19,320 nt of DNA from DATFXF01 sp035258565 (lineage in GTDB: Bacteria; Acidobacteriota; Terriglobia; Acidiferrales; UBA7541). Shown piece after piece: positions 1 through 6,827 of the stretch. The stretch is taken from NCBI GenBank assembly GCA_035258565.1, contig DATFXF010000203.1, positions 1-19,320 on the forward strand, in the 5' to 3' direction. The notes below the pieces were generated by a model. That model did no database searches. It was not told the DNA's origin and saw only the letters and a program-made list of their open reading frames with translations. Position 1 is the first letter of the stretch. Each line of letters opens with the position of its first letter. Both the position numbers and the translations under genes were made by a program.

Positions 1-166
1 TGTCTTTATCGCGATCCTTTTGAGTGTCCCGATGTTGCGCCAGCCTCACTCGGAGCGCGCGGGACGGAGTTGCTTGCCGCGAGGCTGTGTCTTGCGTTGC
101 GGCGAGCAGTGGGCTTCCGACCGTCCCCAGGACCGCGATCAGGACCGTAGAGGTCAGTAGCTTCAT
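1..166 (-). CDS. Secreted protein of unknown function, N-terminal part only
   Basis: This frame begins with ATG at 164-166 and stays open to the left window edge, so only about 55 residues are visible. The first 25 or so residues look like a Sec signal peptide: MKLL, a hydrophobic core (TVLIAVLGTVGSPLLAA), then a polar mature start rich in Q, T, S and R. A weak AAGG-type ribosome site lies just upstream. The visible mature part is highly charged (many R, K and D) with no family motif that I recognise. It lies 87 nt downstream of the small membrane protein gene on the same strand and could be co-transcribed with it. The product cannot be named from this fragment. Confidence 0.55.
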   Translation of the reverse strand, partial: MKLLTSTVLIAVLGTVGSPLLAATQDTASRQATPSRALRVRLAQHRDTQKDRDKD

Positions 167-253
167 GCCTTGCCTGCGCTACCAACTGCAGATTCGTCGA
201 AGAGCATATCGGATTCCGTGTTGGGTTGGTGGAATGTCCCCGCCCGGCGAATC

Positions 254-430
254 CTACCCGCCATACTTCCAGGACCACATCCAACGGATTACTTCTCTCT
301 GGTAAGTAATCACGTCCGACTGCCAGAGGATCGCCCAGAGCATGAGTCCCATGGTCACCGCGGAAATACCCAGTGCGATAGCCATTTGGGACTCACTGGC
401 GGGAACGGTAAGGCGGCGCAGAAACTGCAT
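254..430 (-). CDS. Small single-span membrane protein, 58 aa, hypothetical
   Basis: A strong AGGAGG site about 9 nt upstream fixes the start at 428-430; the frame extends further upstream, but that part has unlikely composition. The protein has a short basic N-terminus (MQFLRRLTVP), one hydrophobic helix at about residues 16-38 (MAIALGISAVTMGLMLWAIL), and a C-terminal tail rich in Trp and aromatic residues. The tail ends in WMWSWKYGG, suggesting an interfacial amphipathic segment. The positive-inside rule would place the N-terminus in the cytoplasm. It sits 245 nt downstream of the phosphatase gene, so it may or may not belong to that operon. I recognise no family. Confidence 0.6.
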   Translation of the reverse strand: MQFLRRLTVPASESQMAIALGISAVTMGLMLWAILWQSDVITYQREVIRWMWSWKYGG

Positions 431-675
431 GGTCTCGGTCCTCCTGGCGCGTCGACGCCTTGAACCCCGGCAAGGTGAAACCTCGCTCGCGCGGGGGATG
501 GCGGCCGAACGGGATTTTCGCAATCGCCATGCCAAAGAGCTTCGGTTTGCCGACATGTCTTAACTATCGGAATTTCAGCTGGTTAGGCATGGTGCCCAAG
601 TTGGGGAGTCTCAGGAGAGTGGGAGCATGGGTAATCCATGTACTAATTTCGCCATAACCTTTCCGATTTCTTGGT

Positions 676-1509
676 CTATTCCCCCGCCGCGAGGATCCGC
701 AACACGGCCTGATTCCAACCGCTCGGCCCGGGGGCCGAGCCACGCCCGACATGGGGTAGTTGCCTCACTACCTCCTCGGCGAAGCTCCCATCGGGTCGTG
801 GCAGCAACACGGCCTGATCTACGGCGGCCAGCAGCGACAGGTCATTCGGGCTGTCTCCCAGGCCGACGGTGCGGAGCCGGCCGTGCCAGGCCTTTTGGTA
901 GAGCCCGGCGAGGAGACGTGCGGCGCGGCCTTTGTCGCTACCGGCCACGAGGTGCCAGAAGCGGCCGCCGCGCACGACTTCCATGCCACGGCGATGCGCC
1001 TCACGGGTGAACTTCGTCTCGGCCTGTTTCTCCCCTCCGACAAAGAAGAAAGGTTCGTCGAAGTCGCGCTGCTTGGCGAGCTTGGCTTCGCGCAAAGCCA
1101 AGCCGGTGTTTTGGGCGATTTCCCGTGCGCTCATCTGGTGGAAGCCTACGACGCCCACGCCGGCCGCGCTGGCGATCTCCTCGAGCGCCGCGACCATTTC
1201 CGCATAAGGCCGCGACAGGGACAGGCAATGGTAATGTGCGATACGGTGCGCACCTTCAATGTGCAGGTTGAAATAACCGTGCGGGATGAAGATCCCTCCG
1301 CCATTTTCGGTGATGAAAGGGTGGGTGTGACCCATTCTTCGGCGAAGGAGTTCCAGTTCCGCACGGGTTTTGCTGGTGACCAAGATCAGCGGCACTCGCC
1401 GTCGATCAATCTCGGCGAGGGCCTCCTTCGCGGCCGCCCACGAATAGGTGTGATGGTCGAGGAGGGTCCCGTCGAGGTCGGTAAAGACCAGGTGACGGGC
1501 GCGCAGCAC
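676..1509 (-). CDS. mpgP: Mannosyl-3-phosphoglycerate phosphatase-like HAD-IIB phosphatase
   Basis: A 277-residue HAD-IIB phosphatase of the mannosyl/glucosyl-3-phosphoglycerate phosphatase type. Visible motifs are DLDGT (nucleophile D11 and acid/base D13), VTSKT with S/T at 45-46, the motif III lysine in GSDKG (K193), and GLGDSPND (D219, D223) for Mg2+. ITENGGG near residue 67 and GGRFWH near 181 also fit the MpgP group. Such enzymes remove the phosphate from mannosyl- or glucosyl-3-phosphoglycerate (MpgP, GpgP) or from mannosylglucosyl-3-phosphoglycerate (MggB), the last step in making these solutes. I chose the GTG at 1507-1509, which is 2 nt after the channel stop codon and gives the usual family length. 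Any longer frame would overlap the channel gene. Operon position right after two glycosyltransferases supports the role; the exact sugar is not decidable from sequence. Confidence 0.88.
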   Translation of the reverse strand: MLRARHLVFTDLDGTLLDHHTYSWAAAKEALAEIDRRRVPLILVTSKTRAELELLRRRMGHTHPFITENGGGIFIPHGYFNLHIEGAHRIAHYHCLSLSRPYAEMVAALEEIASAAGVGVVGFHQMSAREIAQNTGLALREAKLAKQRDFDEPFFFVGGEKQAETKFTREAHRRGMEVVRGGRFWHLVAGSDKGRAARLLAGLYQKAWHGRLRTVGLGDSPNDLSLLAAVDQAVLLPRPDGSFAEEVVRQLPHVGRGSAPGPSGWNQAVLRILAAGE

Positions 1510-1511
1510 GG

Positions 1512-2219
1512 CTAGAGGTGGCGAAAGACTTCTTCCTCTTCCTCCGGTGCCCGTGGCTTGAGCTTCGTGCGCAGCCATTCCCGGGCCAGGTCGCGCGCGC
1601 CGAAACCGAAGGCAATGGCTCCGGCCATCACCACTCCGGCAAACAGGATGGCAAAGCTCACGAGCAGCGCGGTCCTGCCAATGCGGAGCTGTTCGAGTGC
1701 CACGACCACCGCCAGGCTCATCACCAGGATACGCACTCCTCCGGCGAGGGCCCGCGCGCCGGCCCACTGCGCATTGACGGCGGCGAGCAGCGTGCTCCGC
1801 GCGAGGAACTTGCTCACCACCGTGCCCAGCAGCAAGACCACCGCGGCGGTGACCAGATCAGGAAGATAATTGATGAATCGCGTCACCAACTCCTGTGTCA
1901 TCCGCGTATCGGCGGCGCTCAGCGCGAGCAGCGCGATCAACAGCCACACCAGTCCCGCCACCACGCGCGCGCCGAATTCCGCGGGGGAGCGGAAGATGCG
2001 CGTGCTTTCGAGCGTGCGAGCCAGCCCCGTATGGGCGACAATTCGATCGAAGCGGATCAGCACCAGGAGCCGATGGACTACGCGTCGCGTGATCCAAGCC
2101 AAGATGGCGCCGACCAGGACAACGACCAAGACAATCATCACCACCGGCGTCACCCGGCTGAGCTCTTCGGCGAGACGATGAAATGGTTCGAGGAAGGCCC
2201 GATCATATAGACTTTGCAT
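1512..2219 (-). CDS. Mechanosensitive-channel-like membrane protein (conserved TM-helix family, CmpX-like)
   Basis: A 235-residue integral membrane protein with about five predicted helices (near residues 24-44, 84-102, 119-140, 160-178 and 183-205). The segment from NYLPDLVTAAV through FGARDLAREW matches the conserved TM-helix repeat (PF05552 type) found in CmpX-like proteins and related to the MscS pore region. The long cytoplasmic beta and alpha/beta vestibule of true MscS is absent: after the last helix there are only about 30 residues, ending in a run of five glutamates (225-PEEEEEVFRHL). A GGAG site precedes the ATG, and the gene overlaps the upstream glycosyltransferase by 17 nt, suggesting translational coupling. 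In this operon the likely role is turgor-dependent release of the solute or stress sensing. Family assignment is fairly firm; channel activity is inferred. Confidence 0.78.
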   Translation of the reverse strand: MQSLYDRAFLEPFHRLAEELSRVTPVVMIVLVVVLVGAILAWITRRVVHRLLVLIRFDRIVAHTGLARTLESTRIFRSPAEFGARVVAGLVWLLIALLALSAADTRMTQELVTRFINYLPDLVTAAVVLLLGTVVSKFLARSTLLAAVNAQWAGARALAGGVRILVMSLAVVVALEQLRIGRTALLVSFAILFAGVVMAGAIAFGFGARDLAREWLRTKLKPRAPEEEEEVFRHL

Positions 2220-3498
2220 GAGTCATCTCCTTTCCGACTTCTGCCACCCAACGCTCGAGGAGATAAGGTTTCTCGGATTCGAAAACGGTGCAGAGCCGCT
2301 CGATGCGCTGTTCTACCTCTGCGGCAGAACTCTCGCGCATCTCAATCACGAAGGAGGCGGTGCGCCCAAGATAGAGGGGCACGAGCGATTGCAACAAGTG
2401 GTCGCGGTCAAAGGTGTGCTGCTGCCAGGCCGCCGCGAATTCATAGATCAGGTGCACCCAGACCTCATCCTGCAGGTGAAACTGCCCGTGCGGCTGCTGC
2501 GCGCAATTCCCCAGCGCCTCCAGCGTCTGGGGCGCGAGGAAGCCCTGATAGATTTCGCGGAGGTCGCTGACGCCTTGGCTGAACGCCTGGATCATGCGCT
2601 CCACGTTCACGCTGATCGGTTCGACGCCGACCTCAAAAGGGAAGCCGAACATGGGCACCGGCTCAGAGCTCTTCAGGCCCTGCCAGACATTTTGGTAGGT
2701 CTCCATCAGCCCGAAGACCGAGCCGACCACCTGGCGGAACATGCTGGTCAGGTCGGCCCCGGGATCCTTAGCGTCGTGGAGTTTGGCGCCCAGGTAGGAC
2801 TGCCCAACCTGGAAGCCCTCGGCGATGGCCGTGACTGTCATCCAGATGTCCACGCCGAAGCGCGCCACATCCGTTTCCCAGACATCCTTCTCCAGATAGC
2901 GGGCCGCCAGGCGACCCGAAAAGCCGAAGTCGCCGCCGATGGGTTGGCGCACGCGCTTGCCGAACAGCGCGCGCGTCATCGGGTAGATGATGCCGTTGGT
3001 GATCGTGCCGTCATACTTATGGCGCAGGTAATAGGGAGCGATAAAATCGAATTCGCGCTCGAGCACGGGTTTGGCGAGCAGTTCGATCCACTGTGGCGTG
3101 ATGCTGCGTAAATCGGCGTCCACCACGACGCACGCTTTGGCTTTCGCGTGCCGGGCCAGGGCGAAGATCGTCCGGAAGGCGCTGCCCTTGCCCGGCAGGC
3201 CGTGGTAGGGCGTACTGATCCGCTGGACCGGGTGAACGGGATGCGAGACGATCAGGAGGGAGTCCGTGTCCAGTTCGGTGCCCAGCACTGCTTCACGCGT
3301 CCCGTCCTTTGAGCCTCCATCGGAATTGACGATGATCGTCTTGTATTCCGGGAAGTACTTCGTCAGGCCAGCGTAAACCGCCCGAACCACGTGGCTGACT
3401 GTCCGCGCGTTGTTGTAGCTGGGGATGCCGACAACAATGTCCGCCTCGCCAATTTCTTCGAGGCGGGCCAGCAGTTCGCTCGGAAGGAAATTGTCCAC
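2203..3498 (-). CDS. GT-A family glycosyltransferase, probable second transferase of a glucosylglycerate-type pathway
   Basis: A 431-residue GT2-fold transferase. The nucleotide-binding start IVVGIPSYNNA is at 21-31, VNSDGGSKDGT at 57-67, a PGKG loop at 102-105, the metal-binding DAD at 127-129, the acceptor-side motif IGGDFGFS at 187-194 and GVDIWMT at 215-221, with H241 as a possible metal ligand. The fold order resembles GT81 enzymes such as GpgS, but the sequence differs clearly from its neighbour. About 170 residues after the GT-A core form a helical C-terminal region that I do not recognise. Start is GTG at 3496-3498, with AGGTAGGG just upstream and 39 nt from the gpgS stop. It could be a mannosylglucosyl-3-phosphoglycerate synthase (MggA-like), adding a second sugar to GpgS product. 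Donor and acceptor are inference from context. Confidence 0.75.
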   Translation of the reverse strand: MDNFLPSELLARLEEIGEADIVVGIPSYNNARTVSHVVRAVYAGLTKYFPEYKTIIVNSDGGSKDGTREAVLGTELDTDSLLIVSHPVHPVQRISTPYHGLPGKGSAFRTIFALARHAKAKACVVVDADLRSITPQWIELLAKPVLEREFDFIAPYYLRHKYDGTITNGIIYPMTRALFGKRVRQPIGGDFGFSGRLAARYLEKDVWETDVARFGVDIWMTVTAIAEGFQVGQSYLGAKLHDAKDPGADLTSMFRQVVGSVFGLMETYQNVWQGLKSSEPVPMFGFPFEVGVEPISVNVERMIQAFSQGVSDLREIYQGFLAPQTLEALGNCAQQPHGQFHLQDEVWVHLIYEFAAAWQQHTFDRDHLLQSLVPLYLGRTASFVIEMRESSAAEVEQRIERLCTVFESEKPYLLERWVAEVGKEMTHAKSI

Positions 3499-3537
3499 GC
3501 TGCCCTACCTCGGCTGGTTTTCCGAACAACGGTACGC

Positions 3538-4791
3538 TTAGGTGCGGCTGGCCGCCAGCGACTCCGCCTTCCTTTCGAGGAACTCGGCGTTGTCTGCCTC
3601 CACCGCCTCCCGCAGCGCCCCGAGGAAGCCTGGCAGCGCCGAGCTGACGCGGGCCCAGTTGGGGATGGGGGGTGTGCCCAGTGGGTCGGCGAAGAACTCG
3701 TCGGTGGCGAGCTTTAAGGCGCGGGCGAACGTTTCCACGGCCGTCTCTTCCTCGTGGCGATCGAAGATCAACCCATTGATCATGGAGTCTGCATGGTAGC
3801 GCGTGATGCTGTCCTCGGCTGTGCGAACATAGCGGGTCAGTAGGGTCTGCATCTTGCCGATATCGAAGCTGACGCCCTCGGCCGAAAGGATCCGGAATAG
3901 GGCCTTGGAGATATCCATGGCCATCTTCATCAAACCCTTGGACGGGTCGGACGGCGAGAGTTCCTGGTGCTTGTGCTCGTAGTTGTCGGCGATGTCGACT
4001 TGGCAGACGCGCTTCTTTGAGCAGTTGCGATAAATCTCGGCAAGCACGCCGATCTCCAGTCCCCAATCGGAGGGGATGCGATTCACGCGGGCCAGGTCCG
4101 CCTGCATCGCAAACTCTCCGGCCAGCGGGTATCGGAAACTATCGAGATAGCGCAGGAAAGGCAGATAGCCGAACAGCGACTCGAGCGCGCGCACCAGCGG
4201 CGTGACCAGCAGCCGCGTGACGCGCCCGTGCATGCGGTCGCTCACCCGCGCATAGTACGCTTTGCAGAATTCGAAGTTGATATTGGGATTCACGACCGGA
4301 TAGCAGAGCCGCGCGAGCATCTCGCGGCTGTAGTTGACGATGTCGCAGTCATGGAGCGCGATGATGTCGGCCTGGTGGCTGGCTAGCACGTAGCCGTAGG
4401 CCATCCAGCACGAGCGGCCCTTGCCATCCGGCCCGATGCGCAACCCGTTCTCTTCGAGCGTGCGGTAGAGTTTCTCGACACGCGGCCCATCGTTCCAGAC
4501 GATGCGCACCTCGCCGGGCAACTGGGCCAAGCGCCGTCCTGCTTCGCGAAACTGCTCGAGCGTGGTCCGCGCCATGGTCACAACGAATTGCCGGACGTAA
4601 CGGACCTGGCTGAGTTCGTGGAGGATGAGCTCCATCGCCTGCTTTTCAAACTCCGAATAGAGGGCAGGCATCACCAGCGCGATCGGCCGCTCCTGAGCAA
4701 ACCGTTCCAGTTGCTGCTCGAGCGTTTCGACCTTGTGATCTCCCAGCCGATGGAGCGTGGCCACCGCGCCGGTTTGATAGAAATCGGACAT
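3538..4791 (-). CDS. gpgS: Glucosyl-3-phosphoglycerate synthase (GpgS-type, GT81-like)
   Basis: A 417-residue retaining GT-A transferase that would make glucosyl-3-phosphoglycerate from an NDP-glucose and 3-phosphoglycerate in the cytoplasm. Visible family marks are LVMPALYSEFE (39-49), the GKG loop (123-125), the DCD metal motif in LHDCDIVNY (148-150), the acceptor loop PLAGEFA (222-228), DWGLEIG (242-248) and the histidine pair in YEHKH (271-275). These match GpgS proteins of the long, roughly 400-residue type known from Persephonella and methanogens. The start at 4789-4791 has a GAGGAGG site 6-7 nt upstream; a longer frame to 4854 has no such site. It is the first gene of the cluster that continues with the second transferase, the channel and the phosphatase. 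A mannose-specific activity cannot be excluded from sequence. Confidence 0.85.
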   Translation of the reverse strand: MSDFYQTGAVATLHRLGDHKVETLEQQLERFAQERPIALVMPALYSEFEKQAMELILHELSQVRYVRQFVVTMARTTLEQFREAGRRLAQLPGEVRIVWNDGPRVEKLYRTLEENGLRIGPDGKGRSCWMAYGYVLASHQADIIALHDCDIVNYSREMLARLCYPVVNPNINFEFCKAYYARVSDRMHGRVTRLLVTPLVRALESLFGYLPFLRYLDSFRYPLAGEFAMQADLARVNRIPSDWGLEIGVLAEIYRNCSKKRVCQVDIADNYEHKHQELSPSDPSKGLMKMAMDISKALFRILSAEGVSFDIGKMQTLLTRYVRTAEDSITRYHADSMINGLIFDRHEEETAVETFARALKLATDEFFADPLGTPPIPNWARVSSALPGFLGALREAVEADNAEFLERKAESLAASRT

Positions 4792-4920
4792 GTATCCTCC
4801 TCGGGATGAGGTCTTCTCTGCGCACCGGGCAGTGTGCTCGAACGGGTCGCACACACTGCACTTCGGGGGTGCGCCCCAAGGCTGGCCGGGAGGCGCCGCC
4901 GCGGCGACGGTGCAAACGCG

Positions 4921-4926
4921 ATTATA
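4921..4926 (-). promoter_or_regulatory. Putative -10 element of the gpgS operon promoter
   Basis: Minus-strand reading gives a perfect TATAAT in the context GGGTTATAATCGCG. No good TTGACA-like box stands 16-18 nt upstream: the matching position holds CGAGCT, inside the inverted repeat. The promoter may therefore be activator-dependent or a chance match. The expected transcription start is near 4914, giving a leader of about 120 nt before gpgS. Confidence 0.4.
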
Positions 4927-4944
4927 ACCCGGATTTTAGAGTAA

Positions 4945-4989
4945 GCTCGAGCGGAACACCAAGGGCTTTCTTTGTTCCGCCGCTCGAGC
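4945..4989. repeat. Long imperfect inverted repeat upstream of gpgS
   Basis: The left arm GCTCGAGCGGAAC (4945-4957) pairs with the right arm GTTCCGCCGCTCGAGC (4974-4989), apart from a 3-nt bulge in the right arm, around a 16-nt AT-richer loop. It abuts the TATAAT at 4921-4926 and covers the place where a -35 box would be. It could be the terminator of the upstream coiled-coil gene, although only a weak T-rich tail (TTACTCTAAAAT) follows, or a binding site for a regulator of the solute operon. Confidence 0.55.
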
Positions 4990-5095
4990 ACCGCGGCGGG
5001 CAGGGAGGACGGTGCCCGCCGGTCCTAAGAAAGAGAAGCAGGCCGCTGCCAGACGACTGGTCCGGCCTTTCGCGCCCCGGACTCGAACCGACCGG

Positions 5096-5935
5096 CTAGT
5101 CGCCCGCTGCCGTCTGACTCAGCACCTTCGGGATGCTCAGATAGCCGACGATCTTGTCCTTGACCACCTGGTTGACCACAATTTCCATGGGCTGCTTCGC
5201 CCCGCGCGTGTAGAAGAAGATGGGCTCGTTCACGGTCCGGTTCCGCTTCTCCACGTTTAGGTCGTCCACGCCAAGCCGAATAGAGAACTGGTTGCTCTTC
5301 GGATTCGCGCCGCGCAGCGTAACGGTGATGTTGCTCACCTTTTGAGGTTTGTTGCGGCCGTCGATAGTGAACTCGACGTAGTCGCGCTCGCCGAGCCGGC
5401 GGAGCTGATCGATCTGCTCGTGATTGCGCGCAATCAGTGTGCCCATCTCGCTCTTCGCCATTTGTAGGCTCTGCTTGGTGGCGTCGAGATCGGTCTTGAC
5501 ACCGCTGACTTCGCCGCTTACCGCCTTCACCTCTTCGTTACTGGCTTTGGTGGCCAATTCCGTTTTGACGGCCGTGTCCATCGCAGCCAGTTGTTGGGCG
5601 TTCTCGTCACGCATCCGCGCCGACTCTTCCCGGGCTTTTTGCAGTTCGCCCTGCGTCAGGCGCAGACGCTTGGTCACCACTCCCAGGTCGCTCTGCAGTT
5701 CCCCGTTCGTCTTCTCGGATTCCGCCAGGCGTTGCTGCAGCGCTTCGAGGTTATGGGTGAAGGTCTCCCGCGTGGTCTTGAGGTCGGCGCCCAGGGTCTG
5801 CTGCGTGTCGTGAGCGCGAGTGGTAGCGTTCCACCCTACGCCCACCCCGACCAACGCAACGATACCCAGAACGATGACCGCCGGCACCAGCCAAGCCGGC
5901 GAGCCGGCATGTGTTACCTCGTGTTCTTCTGGCAT
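5096..5935 (-). CDS. Membrane-anchored coiled-coil protein, hypothetical
   Basis: A 279-residue protein with a short cytoplasmic N-terminus (MPEEHEVTHAG), one membrane helix at about 15-35 (LVPAVIVLGIVALVGVGVGW), and a long heptad-like region at about 45-185 rich in E, K, Q, L and T. A compact beta-rich C-terminal domain at about 190-279 has alternating strands such as YVEFTIDGR, SNITVTLRG, QFSIRLGVDD and PMEIVVNQV. The layout suggests a single-pass protein with a periplasmic stalk and a terminal domain. The start at 5933-5935 has a GGGGAGGAG site directly upstream; the longer frame to 6178 is not supported. It lies upstream of gpgS on the same strand but is separated by 304 nt and an inverted repeat, so it is probably its own transcription unit. 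I do not recognise the C-terminal domain. Confidence 0.75.
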   Translation of the reverse strand: MPEEHEVTHAGSPAWLVPAVIVLGIVALVGVGVGWNATTRAHDTQQTLGADLKTTRETFTHNLEALQQRLAESEKTNGELQSDLGVVTKRLRLTQGELQKAREESARMRDENAQQLAAMDTAVKTELATKASNEEVKAVSGEVSGVKTDLDATKQSLQMAKSEMGTLIARNHEQIDQLRRLGERDYVEFTIDGRNKPQKVSNITVTLRGANPKSNQFSIRLGVDDLNVEKRNRTVNEPIFFYTRGAKQPMEIVVNQVVKDKIVGYLSIPKVLSQTAAGD

Positions 5936-6195
5936 AACTCCTCCCCCCTCCGAATCAGGAATCTGCGGGCATGTTTGCACGCGCCCCACCAAAGGGAAGC
6001 AAAACGGCAGAGCGGTAACCATTGCAAAAAGAATTGGTTGAATCAGGCCAGGGAGGCCCGCAATGACCCATGAGGTACTAGTACGCGCAATCTTTACGCT
6101 AGGCTGGTGATTTCGCGCGGGCCGCGTGCGGTTCGTGAGGATGGACACAGGAAAGATGGAGAGACGAGCAAGGAGCAAACGCTATGAAGGCGCGC

Positions 6196-6822
6196 CTACT
6201 GCCATCTGATGCCGCGCTGACCTAACTCGGCAAGCAAGCCCGCGGCTCCCCGAAATAGAAGCGTGTCAAAACCAGCGCGACGGCCGGCCTCGACGCAGGC
6301 CGGAGTATCGTCAACGTAGAGGATGGCTTCTAGCGGGACGGCGGCCTCGCGGAGAGCCTGCTGGTAAATGGCCGGGTCGGGTTTGCTCACCCCGGCCTCG
6401 CAGGAGTAAACCCGCCCGTGAAAGTAACGCGGGAATTCGAAGTTTGTCTCGATGTAGGTCACGTGGATGGGGTCAGTGTTCGAAAGCAGCACCAGGCGAT
6501 AGTGCTTGGCCAATCCGGCGAACAGCTCTTCGCTGAGAATGAGCTGGGGGTCGAGGGCGCTATTCCAGGCCTGGCAGAATTGCTCGAAGGAGAGTCTGAG
6601 GCCGAAGCGCTGGGCCAGATGTCCATACCACTCCTGCGGGGTCAGACGCCCTTCCTGAAACTCGCGCAGCCGCGGGTCGGCCTCGATGGCTGCCCAGGCT
6701 TGCTCGGCGGGGATTCCGGGGTCGGCGCCCAGGGTGGTCATTGCTCGGCTCACGTTCACACCCACGATGACGCGGCCCACGTCGAAGATCAAAGCTTGGA
6801 TGGTCCGGGGCGAGAGTTCCAC
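6196..6822 (-). CDS. HAD-IA family phosphatase (YihX-like)
   Basis: A 208-residue HAD hydrolase. Motif I is IFDVGRVIV (D14), the DxGxV form seen in YihX-type sugar phosphatases, where Gly stands in place of the usual second Asp. Motif II is LLSNT (114-116), motif III lysine lies in SKPDPAIY (K147), and motif IV is YVDDTPACVEAG (D171, D172). A helical cap lies between about residues 20 and 95. YihX dephosphorylates alpha-glucose-1-phosphate, but HAD substrate predictions are weak, so only a generic phosphatase activity is claimed. The start is GTG at 6820-6822, 5 nt after the DedA stop codon, which indicates a two-gene operon. No clear Shine-Dalgarno site of its own is seen, consistent with translational coupling. 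Confidence 0.82.
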   Translation of the reverse strand: MELSPRTIQALIFDVGRVIVGVNVSRAMTTLGADPGIPAEQAWAAIEADPRLREFQEGRLTPQEWYGHLAQRFGLRLSFEQFCQAWNSALDPQLILSEELFAGLAKHYRLVLLSNTDPIHVTYIETNFEFPRYFHGRVYSCEAGVSKPDPAIYQQALREAAVPLEAILYVDDTPACVEAGRRAGFDTLLFRGAAGLLAELGQRGIRWQ

Positions 6823-6827
6823 GAGAG

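Larger units (their letters stand above)
4792..5095. other. Intergenic region upstream of gpgS, 304 bp
   Basis: No convincing gene lies here on either strand. Read on the minus strand, the region holds the end of the coiled-coil gene's transcript, a long inverted repeat (4945-4989), a perfect TATAAT hexamer (4921-4926) and then about 120 nt of leader to the gpgS start. The leader ends in the strong ribosome site GAGGAGG. It is the only gap in the cluster large enough to hold its main promoter. Confidence 0.6.

Noticed and set aside
760..1515. 251-codon open frame on the plus strand
   Set aside because: It is fully antisense to the HAD phosphatase, which has complete catalytic motifs; its own translation shows no family motif and no ribosome site.
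2218..3111. 297-codon open frame on the plus strand
   Set aside because: Antisense to the second glycosyltransferase; low-complexity composition typical of GC-rich shadow frames.
4930..4990. Search for mobile element ends or direct repeats around the inverted repeat
   Set aside because: No transposase, flanking duplication or second copy was seen; the repeat is a local hairpin only.
5078..5095. GGTTCGAGTCC-like T-arm on the minus strand, suggesting a tRNA
   Set aside because: The T-stem pairs for only about 3 bp, and the upstream half would lie in the coding end of the coiled-coil gene with no cloverleaf.
6075..6084. Perfect 10-bp palindrome GTACTAGTAC upstream of the coiled-coil gene
   Set aside because: Too short and isolated to call an operator; expected by chance in 19 kb.
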